Positions 19,252 through 26,137 of a stretch of DNA of 64,000 nucleotides are shown piece after piece. Position 1 is the first letter of the stretch, and each line of letters starts with the position of its first letter. A program made the translations under genes and the position numbers. The notes beneath the pieces are model-generated. The model worked only from the letters and a program-made list of their open reading frames with translations, was not told the origin of the DNA and ran no database searches. The DNA is from Schaalia hyovaginalis (GTDB taxonomy: Bacteria > Actinomycetota > Actinomycetes > Actinomycetales > Actinomycetaceae), in the NCBI RefSeq assembly GCF_014208035.1, contig NZ_JACHMK010000001.1, positions 1,488,001-1,552,000 on the forward strand. The letters run 5' to 3'.

Positions 19252-19623
19252 TCACGCCGTGGCGCCCCGCGCGCGAGCAGGCCGCGCCGGGCCCGCTTTG
19301 AGCCGCCTCAGAGCATTCATGCGGGCCTTGGCGATGGCGGCCCTCGCCTCGAGGGCGCGGACCTCCTCGTCGAGCGCGTCCCCGCCCTCGTCCGTGAGCC
19401 GGTAGTAGCGCCGGGCCCGACCGTCGACGATCTCCTCCCCGTCGCTCACGATGAGCCCCTCGCCCGCAAGACGCTCGAGGGCGGCGTACAGGGAGGTGGC
19501 CTTCAAGACGACGCCCCCATCGGAGAGGCTCGCGACCTCGCGCATGATGTCGTAGCCGTGCCTGCGCCCCTGCGCGAGGGCGGTGAGGATCCAGAAGGAG
19601 TTGCGCGTCAGCGAAGTGCTCAT
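19252..19623 (-). CDS. PadR-family transcriptional regulator
   Basis: 123-residue winged-helix repressor. It has the PadR core SFWILTALAQGRRHGYDIMR, then ATSLYAALERLAGEGLIVSD with the wing RRYYRLTDEGGDAL, and a short C-terminal helix for dimerisation (LEARAAIAKARMNALRRL). I chose ATG 19623 because the in-frame upstream extension would run through a perfect operator-like palindrome. TATGGT sits 6 bases before this ATG and no Shine-Dalgarno is seen, so the mRNA is probably leaderless. It likely represses itself and the membrane protein downstream. Confidence 0.9.
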   Translation of the reverse strand: MSTSLTRNSFWILTALAQGRRHGYDIMREVASLSDGGVVLKATSLYAALERLAGEGLIVSDGEEIVDGRARRYYRLTDEGGDALDEEVRALEARAAIAKARMNALRRLKAGPARPARARGATA

Positions 19624-19629
19624 GGAATA

Positions 19630-19656
19630 ACCATACAACAAGTCATATGCCATCAA
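19630..19656 (-). promoter_or_regulatory. padR promoter (-10 TATGGT, -35-like TTGATG)
   Basis: On the minus strand TATGGT (19630-19635) ends 6 bases before ATG 19623, and TTGATG (19651-19656) lies 15 bases further upstream, inside the palindrome spacer. The spacing suggests a leaderless transcript with its -35 inside the operator. Confidence 0.45.
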
Positions 19657-19670
19657 CAGGCATATGACTT
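19640..19670. promoter_or_regulatory. Palindromic operator upstream of padR
   Basis: Perfect inverted repeat AAGTCATATGCC / GGCATATGACTT (19640-19651 and 19659-19670) with a 7-base spacer. PadR proteins bind AT-rich dyads of this kind. It overlaps the predicted -35, so autorepression is the simplest reading. Confidence 0.75.
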
Positions 19671-19690
19671 GCGCATGTCGGTGAGGAAAC

Positions 19691-19727
19691 GCAGCGGGGC
19701 GGCATGACGCGCATGCCGCCCCGCTGC
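19691..19727 (-). terminator. Second of two tandem hairpins after aspS
   Basis: A perfect 16-bp stem (19691-19706 with 19712-19727) and a 5-base loop. It is reached second by minus-strand transcription leaving aspS, and it insulates the padR promoter. Confidence 0.7.
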
Positions 19728-19752
19728 GCTCATCCCCGTGGGGATGAGCGCA
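19725..19752 (-). terminator. First of two tandem hairpins after aspS
   Basis: Arms 19725-19737 and 19740-19752 are perfectly complementary with a 2-base centre, so about 11-12 pairs can form. It overlaps the next hairpin by 3 bases and lies 11 bases past the aspS stop. Confidence 0.65.
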
Positions 19753-19763
19753 CGCCCCTCAAT

Positions 19764-21578
19764 TCACTCGGTCTTCCCGGATTCATCCTGCGCCGTTTGC
19801 TCACCGCGATTCTTCGGCTCGGCGTCGACGCCCGCCTCCTTGCGCTGGTGGGCCGTGATCGGAGCCGGCGCATCGGTGAGCGGATCGTAGCCGCCGCCCG
19901 ACTTCGGGAAGGCGATGACGTCGCGAATCGAATCCGCCTTCGTCAGGAGCGCGACGATCCGGTCCCACCCGAATGCGATTCCGCCGTGCGGCGGCGCACC
20001 GAACTTGAAGGCGTCGAGCAGGAATCCGAACTGCTCCTGCGCCTCCTCCTCGCCGATGCCCATGACGTTGAAGACGCGGTTCTGGATGTCGCGGCGGTGG
20101 ATGCGGATCGACCCTCCGCCGATCTCGTTGCCGTTGCAGACGATGTCGTAGGCGTAGGCGAGGGCATTGCCCGGATCCTCGTCGAAACTGTCGAGCCATT
20201 CGGGCTTCGGAGAAGTGAAGGCGTGGTGAACGGCCGTCCACGGGCTGTGCCCGAGCGCCACGTCCCCCTCGGCCTCGGCATCGCCGGTCGGCTTGAACAG
20301 CGGCGCATCGACGACCCAGGTGAAGGCCCAGGCATCGGGATCGATGAGATCGCAGCGCTTGCCGATCTCGAGACGCGCGGCGCCGAGCAGCTCGCGCGCA
20401 GGAGTCGCCTTGCCTGCGGCGAAGAAGATGCAATCGCCGGGCTTGGCCCCGGTCGCCTCGGCGAGGCCCTCGCGCTCGGCCTCCGTGATGTTCTTCGCAA
20501 CCGGACCGCCGAGCGTCCCGTCCTCGCCGACGGTGACGTAGGCGAGCCCCTTGGCGCCGCGGGCCTTCGCCCACTCCTGCCACTTGTCGAAGGTGCGCCG
20601 CGGCTGCGAGCCGCCGCCGGGCATGACGACCGCGCCGACGTAGGGCGCCTGGAAGACGCGGAAGCCCGTGTTCGCGAAGTACTCGGTGAGGTCGACGAGC
20701 TCGAGTCCGAAGCGCAGGTCGGGCTTGTCCGAGCCGTACTTCTCCATCGCGTCCTTGTAGGTCATGCGCGGCAGCGGAGTCGGCAGGTCGTAGCCGATGA
20801 GGGACCAGACGTTCTTCATGACGTCCTCGGCGACCGCGATGACGTCGTCCTGGTCGACGAAGCTCATCTCGATGTCGAGCTGGGTGAACTCGGGCTGACG
20901 GTCCGCGCGGAAGTCCTCGTCCCGGTAGCAGCGCGCGATCTGGAAGTAGCGCTCCATCCCCGCGACCATGAGCATCTGCTTGAAGAGCTGGGGCGACTGC
21001 GGCAGCGCGTACCACGAACCCGGATTGAGGCGCGCGGGCACGATGAAGTCGCGCGCGCCCTCGGGCGTCGAGCGCGTGAGGGTCGGAGTCTCGATCTCGA
21101 CGAAGTCGTGCGCGTAGAGGGTGTCGCGGGCGGCCCGCGAGACCTTCGAACGCAGGCGCAGCGCGTACTGCTCGGGTTCGCGGCGCAGGTCGAGGTAGCG
21201 GTACTTCAGACGGGTCTCCTCGCCCACGTTCCCGGAGTCCTCGGCGTGCGCGGACACCTGGAAGGGAAGGGGGGCCGAAGTGTTGAGGATCTCGATCTCG
21301 TCCCCCATCACCTCGATCGCTCCGGTCGCGAGATTCGCGTTCTCATTGCCCTCGGGGCGGGCGCAGACCTCGCCGGTCACCTTGAGGACGAATTCGGAGC
21401 GGAGTTCGTGTGCGACCGACTCGTCGCGGACCACGACCTGGGCGATCCCGGAGGCGTCGCGAAGATCGACGAAGGCCACGCCCCCGTGATCCCTGCGACG
21501 GTCGACCCAGCCTGTGAGGGTGACCGTCTGGCCGATGGTTTCGACACCGAGCGAGCCGATGTTATGGGTTCGGAGCAC
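19764..21578 (-). CDS. aspS: Aspartyl-tRNA synthetase
   Basis: Charges tRNA-Asp. The 604 residues have the bacterial layout. The anticodon-binding OB domain includes [21 protein letters not shown]. Class II core motif 2 is [17 protein letters not shown], after [17 protein letters not shown]. The GAD insertion domain lies about residues 290-420, and motif 3 is [14 protein letters not shown] chose GTG 21578 ([10 protein letters not shown], the usual family start). AAAGGA lies 6 bases before it, while the nearby ATG 21584 touches that element. It is divergent from the MFS gene, 101 bases apart. Confidence 0.96.
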   Translation of the reverse strand: MLRTHNIGSLGVETIGQTVTLTGWVDRRRDHGGVAFVDLRDASGIAQVVVRDESVAHELRSEFVLKVTGEVCARPEGNENANLATGAIEVMGDEIEILNTSAPLPFQVSAHAEDSGNVGEETRLKYRYLDLRREPEQYALRLRSKVSRAARDTLYAHDFVEIETPTLTRSTPEGARDFIVPARLNPGSWYALPQSPQLFKQMLMVAGMERYFQIARCYRDEDFRADRQPEFTQLDIEMSFVDQDDVIAVAEDVMKNVWSLIGYDLPTPLPRMTYKDAMEKYGSDKPDLRFGLELVDLTEYFANTGFRVFQAPYVGAVVMPGGGSQPRRTFDKWQEWAKARGAKGLAYVTVGEDGTLGGPVAKNITEAEREGLAEATGAKPGDCIFFAAGKATPARELLGAARLEIGKRCDLIDPDAWAFTWVVDAPLFKPTGDAEAEGDVALGHSPWTAVHHAFTSPKPEWLDSFDEDPGNALAYAYDIVCNGNEIGGGSIRIHRRDIQNRVFNVMGIGEEEAQEQFGFLLDAFKFGAPPHGGIAFGWDRIVALLTKADSIRDVIAFPKSGGGYDPLTDAPAPITAHQRKEAGVDAEPKNRGEQTAQDESGKTE

Positions 21579-21679
21579 GTGCATTCCTTTCATCATTGCC
21601 GACCGCGAGACGGGCGGAGGCACCCGGGAATTCTACGCCCGAGTTTGGACGCCCCCAAGACGGGTGGGAGGATTCGCTG

Positions 21680-23044
21680 GTGAGTGTTGACACCCCCGCG
21701 AAGGAGCCCTGGCGCCCGATCGAGATCTCCCTCCTCATCGGATCCGTCCTCCTCATCACCCTCGCCGCCTTCGAGGGCCTCGCGACGACCACGATCATGC
21801 CCAACGTCGTCGCCGAGTTCCACGCCGACTCCTGGTTCTCGATCGCCTCGGGCGCGGCCCTCGCCGCCCAGCTCTCGGCCACGGTGGTCGCCGGCGGCCT
21901 TTCGGACTCTCGGGGGCCCAGGCGCGTCCTCGGATACGGCGTCGCCCTCTTCGCGCTCGGCCTCCTCGTGTCCGGGTGCGCGCCGCTGATCGAGATCTTC
22001 GTCATCGGGAGGATCATCCAGGGAGTCGGCGGCGGCCTCATCATCGTCCCCCTCTACGTGTTCATCGGGTCGATCGCCGCCCCCTCGCACCGACCGGGCT
22101 TCTTCGCCGCCTTCTCCCTCTCCTGGGTCCTGCCCGGACTCGTCGGCCCCGCGATCGCCGGATACGCGGTCTCACTCGTGGGCTGGCGCCCGGTGTTCCT
22201 CTCCGTGCCCGCGCTCGCGCTCATCGCCCTCTTCCCCCTCATCGGGGTGCTCCGCGCCCTCGGCGCGCACGAGCGCTCGCCCTCCTCCCTCGCGCGCCTG
22301 CTCCGCCTCGCGGTCCTCGCCGGGGGCGGCGTGGTCCTCCTCCAGCTGTCGGGCGCGCTCGGCGGCCTGCCCCTGGTCGCGGTCGCGCTCCTCGGACTCG
22401 TGCTCACCGGGCTCACGCTCCCCCGACTCCTGCCGAAGGGCGCGTTCGCGCTTCGGCCCGGATTGCCCGCAGCGATCATGACGAGGCTCCTGGCCATGGG
22501 GGCGCAGGCGGGCGCCGCGGCCGTCCTCCCCCTCGTCCTTCAGCGGGTCCACGACTGGGAGCCCGAATCCGCTGCGCTCGCCGTCACGATCGGCACCGTT
22601 TCATGGTCCGCCGGGGCGACCCTTCAATCCCGGATCACGGGCTCCGGACGACGGCTGCGCCTGCCGTTGATCGGCGTGGCCCTGCTGACGCTCGGCATCG
22701 TTCCCATCGTCGCGCTGGCCCACCCGCGGGCATGGATCTGGGTCGCGATGCTCGGCTGGTTCATCGCCGGGGCGGGCACGGGACTCATGCACTCCACGCT
22801 GTCCGTCCTGTCCCTGGATCTGACCCGTCCGGCAGAGCACGGCAAGGTCGCCAGCTGGCTCCAGGTGGCCGACGCCTCGGGCGCCGCGATCGAACTGGCG
22901 ATCATGTCGATCGTCATGGCTGCCTGGAACTCCCTCGGGACGGGCGGCAGCCTCGCCTACCTACCCGCTCCGCTCATCGCACTGGTCTTCTCGATCCTCG
23001 CACTCGCCTCCGCCTTGCGGATCAGTGGCACCGGTTCCCGCTGA
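21680..23044 (+). CDS. MFS transporter, DHA2-like drug exporter
   Basis: 454 residues with about 12-14 membrane helices. The N-terminal half has LITLAAFEGLATTTIMPNVV, typical of drug:H+ antiporters of the DHA2 type. The loop 2-3 motif A region is GGLSDSRGPRRVLGYG, and a motif C-like VLPGLVGPAIAGY follows. Substrate unknown. GTG 21680 is preferred over upstream starts because GGGAGGA lies about 7 bases before it. Its last codons and stop are copied again at 23654 as part of the lipoprotein duplication. Confidence 0.88.
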   Translation: MSVDTPAKEPWRPIEISLLIGSVLLITLAAFEGLATTTIMPNVVAEFHADSWFSIASGAALAAQLSATVVAGGLSDSRGPRRVLGYGVALFALGLLVSGCAPLIEIFVIGRIIQGVGGGLIIVPLYVFIGSIAAPSHRPGFFAAFSLSWVLPGLVGPAIAGYAVSLVGWRPVFLSVPALALIALFPLIGVLRALGAHERSPSSLARLLRLAVLAGGGVVLLQLSGALGGLPLVAVALLGLVLTGLTLPRLLPKGAFALRPGLPAAIMTRLLAMGAQAGAAAVLPLVLQRVHDWEPESAALAVTIGTVSWSAGATLQSRITGSGRRLRLPLIGVALLTLGIVPIVALAHPRAWIWVAMLGWFIAGAGTGLMHSTLSVLSLDLTRPAEHGKVASWLQVADASGAAIELAIMSIVMAAWNSLGTGGSLAYLPAPLIALVFSILALASALRISGTGSR

Positions 23045-23514
23045 AGACCGGGAGCCGCCGACGAATGCTTCACCCTCGCCTTTGAAGACCTTCACCTGAC
23101 GGATCAAGATACACGGGGATCCAAAACGAAATCCGGATCGGGCTCGAAACAGAAAGTCGCCGTACCACCACCACCATCAAAACCCGGAGGACGAGTACGC
23201 GGCACCACATCCAACAACGTAAACGTCCCCACCCCCGCATGCGTCACAGCCTCACCCACCACCAACGACGCATGAACACCACGAGTAGCCCCACTTAGGT
23301 CAACAGTGTCCGGCGTAGCCATCATGACGCCATCCTCAATCCGAACTCCGGCAACAGTAAGCGAAATATCTTCCCCAAGAGCGAAGTTAGTATTCTCAGC
23401 GACGCTAATCAGATGCCCGTTCGTACATGACATGAAATCATCCTCCCTCATAAAGGTCGGCGAATCCGGATACTGCTTCGAAGCGTCACGATACCCGCAC
23501 CCCGACACAAGACC
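23023..23514. repeat. Direct repeat, copy 1 (MFS 3' end plus lipoprotein gene)
   Basis: Near-identical to 23654-24136. Outside one window (23283-23335) I count about three base differences. The repeat begins inside the last codons of the MFS gene and ends inside the lipoprotein signal-peptide codons. Confidence 0.93.
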
Positions 23515-23568
23515 ACCCACCACAACCGCAACAACAGCACAGCAAACCGTCCTACGCGCCCCGCTCAC
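23104..23568 (-). CDS. Lipoprotein, copy 1 of a tandem pair, function unknown
   Basis: 154 residues. The signal peptide is ARRTVCCAVVAVVVGGLVSGC, with lipobox LVSG-Cys. The mature part is about 130 residues, probably beta-rich (LGEDISLTVAGVRIEDGVM, then GVHASLVVGEAVTHAGVG). It has two Cys (FMSCTNG and TFCFEP) that could pair outside the cell. It is almost identical to copy 2 except for the signal peptide and one internal window. I chose GTG 23568 because it gives a normal n-region; a TTG at 23583 is an alternative. It would be modified by Lgt. It is the most distal gene of the calpain-protein run. No family recognised. Confidence 0.82.
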   Translation of the reverse strand: MSGARRTVCCAVVAVVVGGLVSGCGYRDASKQYPDSPTFMREDDFMSCTNGHLISVAENTNFALGEDISLTVAGVRIEDGVMMATPDTVDLSGATRGVHASLVVGEAVTHAGVGTFTLLDVVPRTRPPGFDGGGGTATFCFEPDPDFVLDPRVS

Positions 23569-23653
23569 CGATACCGCCCCCAATCAGCACACCCCTACAA
23601 CAATCCCCGCTTAGCACAGAGCACCCCCACCGAAACCCGCCAATCACACGGAC

Positions 23654-24136
23654 CAGTGGCACCGGTTCCCGCTGAAGACCGGGAGCCGCCGACGAATGCC
23701 TCACCCTCGCCTTTGAAGACCTTCACCTGGCGGATCAAGATACACGGGGATCCAAAACGAAATCCGGATCGGGCTCGAAACAGAAAGTCGCCGTACCACC
23801 ACCACCATCAAAACCCGGAGGACGAGTACGCGGCACCACATCCAACAACGTAAACGTCCCCACCCCCGCATGCGTCACAGCCTCACCCACCACCAACGAC
23901 GCATGAACACCACTGGTATAACCGATGCTGACAAAGGATGCCTTCATCACTCCGTCTTCAATCCGAACTCCGGCAACAGTAAGCGAAATATCTTCCCCAA
24001 GATCGAAGTTAGTATTCTCAGCGACGCTAATCAGATGCCCGTTCGTACATGACATGAAATCATCCTCCCTCATAAAGGTCGGCGAATCCGGATACTGCTT
24101 CGAAGCGTCACGATACCCGCACCCCGACACAAGACC
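23654..24136. repeat. Direct repeat, copy 2
   Basis: Second copy of the unit at 23023-23514. It begins with the duplicated MFS 3' end, which is out of context here. The divergent window is 23914-23957 (44 bases against 53 in copy 1), a net in-frame difference of 3 codons. Confidence 0.93.
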
Positions 24137-24181
24137 GCTCAACGCCACCGCCAAGACAGCGAAACCGACGACTGCTCTCAT
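23735..24181 (-). CDS. Lipoprotein, copy 2, coupled to the calpain-domain gene
   Basis: 148 residues. The signal peptide starts MRAVVGFAVLAVALSGLVSG before the lipid Cys, and the mature sequence is nearly identical to copy 1. The internal window reads KASFVSIGYTS here, against ATPDTVDLSGATR in copy 1. ATG 24181 is 5 bases past the stop of the calpain-domain gene, so translation is probably coupled, the usual arrangement of effector then immunity gene. A surface-exposed lipoprotein could bind a secreted protease before it enters or acts. That role is inference; no family is recognised. Confidence 0.88.
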   Translation of the reverse strand: MRAVVGFAVLAVALSGLVSGCGYRDASKQYPDSPTFMREDDFMSCTNGHLISVAENTNFDLGEDISLTVAGVRIEDGVMKASFVSIGYTSGVHASLVVGEAVTHAGVGTFTLLDVVPRTRPPGFDGGGGTATFCFEPDPDFVLDPRVS

Positions 24182-24186
24182 ATTGA

Positions 24187-25545
24187 TCACCGGTAAGGCC
24201 CTCCGATCGCCACATCCCCGTAGTAATGGCCGAAATCCTCCCACGACATGACAAAGGACGCAGGAGCCTTCACCACACCTTTGGGGCGATCATTCCAGCC
24301 CCAAGGATTGCGCAGGGTCACGCCCTCGCTCGTCGCCTCTTCAACCATGAAGGCGTGACCGTGCGGGATGCGGATGCTTTGCTCGGCCCCGTTGATCGTA
24401 ACTTCCACATCTGCCCATCCAGCATCAGGGAAGTGCGCCTCGGGCGCGCTCCCCGTTCCCGCAGTCATCGGTCGGCGCTCCGACAGGGCCCGCATGATCT
24501 GCTCCTGATCCTCTGAGTGATAGCCCTCGCCCCAGCCGAAGAACCCCTGATGACGCGACACGCCGCCTGGGGTGACATTCGTGATGTCCTGGAGCGCCTC
24601 TGCGCGGCTGCCCCCACCGATGCCGTTGTACGGGCCGCTGTCGAGAGTCCCCCCGGGATGTATCTGCCCATAAGCCGACTCGAATACGGACACCATATTC
24701 GGCTTCAGCCCATTGACCCCGCGCTGATACGTCGAGTCGACGAAGACCTCCCTCTTCGCGGACTCCTCAGGATGAAGAGGATCATCGTAAACCGTGACGA
24801 AGAAGCCATCCACAACGAAACCGGGAACCCCATCGGTGCGCGGCCTGCGTCTCACCCGAACGCAGGACTTCAACCACGCCCGGCCCTCAGGGGATGCCAA
24901 CACAGCCATGAGACCGGCCAGGTAGTAGCAATCCCCGATACCTCCCTGCCGAACATCCCTGTACGAGAGCGAATCAAAGCCCTCCCACATCGCCGTCATC
25001 TCATCAACGGTGAGAACGTGCAACTCACCGACGTTGTTCCCATTGGGATCCAGGTTCACAGGCTCAAGATGCACGGCTTCGCACACAACGGCCCCGCAGG
25101 CGATCGCTTCTGAACGCACCCGCGAAAGAACCTCGTGATACCGGCCCAACAAAGACATCGCCTCGGGCAGCAGGAAGAAGAACTGAGCGCGGCGCTCATC
25201 TTGAGGAGCCAGCTCCCACGCCTCATCAATATCCGCCATCCGCCCCCTCAGATCCGCAACACTCTGCTTCGCCGAATCCACGACCCACGCATAGGTGTCA
25301 ACCGCCCTCAGTGCGCTATCCACTCCTGAAGCCAAGGATGCGCCCGACGCACACACCTGATCGAGTTCATCGTCGAAAGCATCGCGCGCCCGCCCCTCCC
25401 ACGAAGGTGCAGCACGCCCGCTGTCGCGCATCTCATCACGAATCCGCCACGCCTCAGTCGAGGCCGATGACAATCCATCCGCAACAGCATGCAGACGCGG
25501 TCCATCCCCGGGAATATCTTCGATCCACCCTGCGAACACGCCCAT
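24187..25545 (-). CDS. WXG-headed protein with calpain-like (C2) cysteine protease domain
   Basis: 452 residues, no signal peptide. The N-terminal helical region (about 1-150) has a WXG-type turn, SWEGRARDAF with Trp49-Glu-Gly51, as in type VII secretion substrates and WXG100-headed toxins. The C-terminal domain (about 185-450) is calpain-like: catalytic Cys206 in RQGGIGDCYYLAGL, His397 in IPHGHAFMVEEA, and Asn413 in LRNPWGWND, so the triad looks complete. ATG 25545 has AGGAGA 6 bases upstream. It follows the WXG100-like gene by 9 bases and precedes lipoprotein copy 2 by 5. Likely a secreted effector or interbacterial toxin; no secretion-apparatus gene is in the window. Confidence 0.85.
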   Translation of the reverse strand: MGVFAGWIEDIPGDGPRLHAVADGLSSASTEAWRIRDEMRDSGRAAPSWEGRARDAFDDELDQVCASGASLASGVDSALRAVDTYAWVVDSAKQSVADLRGRMADIDEAWELAPQDERRAQFFFLLPEAMSLLGRYHEVLSRVRSEAIACGAVVCEAVHLEPVNLDPNGNNVGELHVLTVDEMTAMWEGFDSLSYRDVRQGGIGDCYYLAGLMAVLASPEGRAWLKSCVRVRRRPRTDGVPGFVVDGFFVTVYDDPLHPEESAKREVFVDSTYQRGVNGLKPNMVSVFESAYGQIHPGGTLDSGPYNGIGGGSRAEALQDITNVTPGGVSRHQGFFGWGEGYHSEDQEQIMRALSERRPMTAGTGSAPEAHFPDAGWADVEVTINGAEQSIRIPHGHAFMVEEATSEGVTLRNPWGWNDRPKGVVKAPASFVMSWEDFGHYYGDVAIGGPYR

Positions 25546-25554
25546 TGGATCTCC

Positions 25555-25854
25555 TCACTGATACGCGTTCTCGTCCCAAGCGAACAAGACCTGCAACTCC
25601 TCCTCCATCGCCTGGGTCTGATTCGAAGTGTCCCCGACTGCATCCGCGACTCGCGAACACCACCGCCCCAAAGCCCGCACGCGCTCCCCAGCATCTGAAC
25701 GAAAACTCCCGTACGCACTCTGAGTCACGGGGAAACCCCATGTCGCGACACCCACATCATCGGGAAGTACAAGCCCTGCATACGCATCTGCGCCAGCGCC
25801 GAGCCTGCCCTTCAAAGCGGACATCTCGTCAGAATCCATATGGAAGTCGCTCAC
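25555..25854 (-). CDS. WXG100/ESX-like small helical protein
   Basis: 99 residues, predicted helix-turn-helix. Helix one covers about residues 6-28 (MDSDEMSALKGRLGAGADAY), the turn region has ATWGFPVTQSAYGSF, and a long second helix follows (GERVRALGRWCSRVADAV), ending in an acidic amphipathic tail. Size, polar N-terminus and position just before a WXG-headed effector match the small partner proteins of type VII secretion substrates, though a strict WXG is absent. GTG 25854 has GAGGTGAT about 6 bases upstream. It probably forms a complex with the calpain protein for export. Confidence 0.75.
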   Translation of the reverse strand: MSDFHMDSDEMSALKGRLGAGADAYAGLVLPDDVGVATWGFPVTQSAYGSFRSDAGERVRALGRWCSRVADAVGDTSNQTQAMEEELQVLFAWDENAYQ

Positions 25855-26096
25855 AGGACCATCACCTCACCACCATTGTGTCCTAAATCACTACACGTCA
25901 GCAGGCTAGCACACGCGTTCGATGCGACCTGATAGAGAGCCGTACAGGGGCAAGCCCCGAGTAATCAGCCCCTTCCATCCCATTTTCTCGCCGTCATCCC
26001 CTACTCGACATTCCTCAACTCGTCCTGTGTCCCCTCTCGGCATACCCTCGTCACCGTCATGAGGATCGTCGAACGCAACCCACACCGACAATGAAC
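25855..26096. other. Intergenic stretch upstream of the effector cassette
   Basis: About 240 bases of lower GC content. It should hold the promoter of the WXG-like/calpain/lipoprotein run, but I see no convincing -35/-10 pair. A 61-codon minus-strand ORF (25906-26091) lies here without a clear ribosome site or family. Confidence 0.5.
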
Positions 26097-26125
26097 GCGG
26101 CTGCCGGGAAGTTCCCGGCAGCCGC
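26097..26125 (-). terminator. Terminator hairpin of the DEAD-box helicase gene
   Basis: A perfect 12-bp stem (26097-26108 with 26114-26125) and a 5-base loop, 12 bases past the helicase stop. It marks the border of the accessory island. Confidence 0.7.
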
Positions 26126-26137
26126 GCTCCTCATCGC

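Noticed and set aside
25906-26091. 61-codon minus-strand ORF upstream of the effector cassette
   Set aside because: Lies in the expected promoter region; no clear Shine-Dalgarno or family. Kept only as a note in the intergenic entry.
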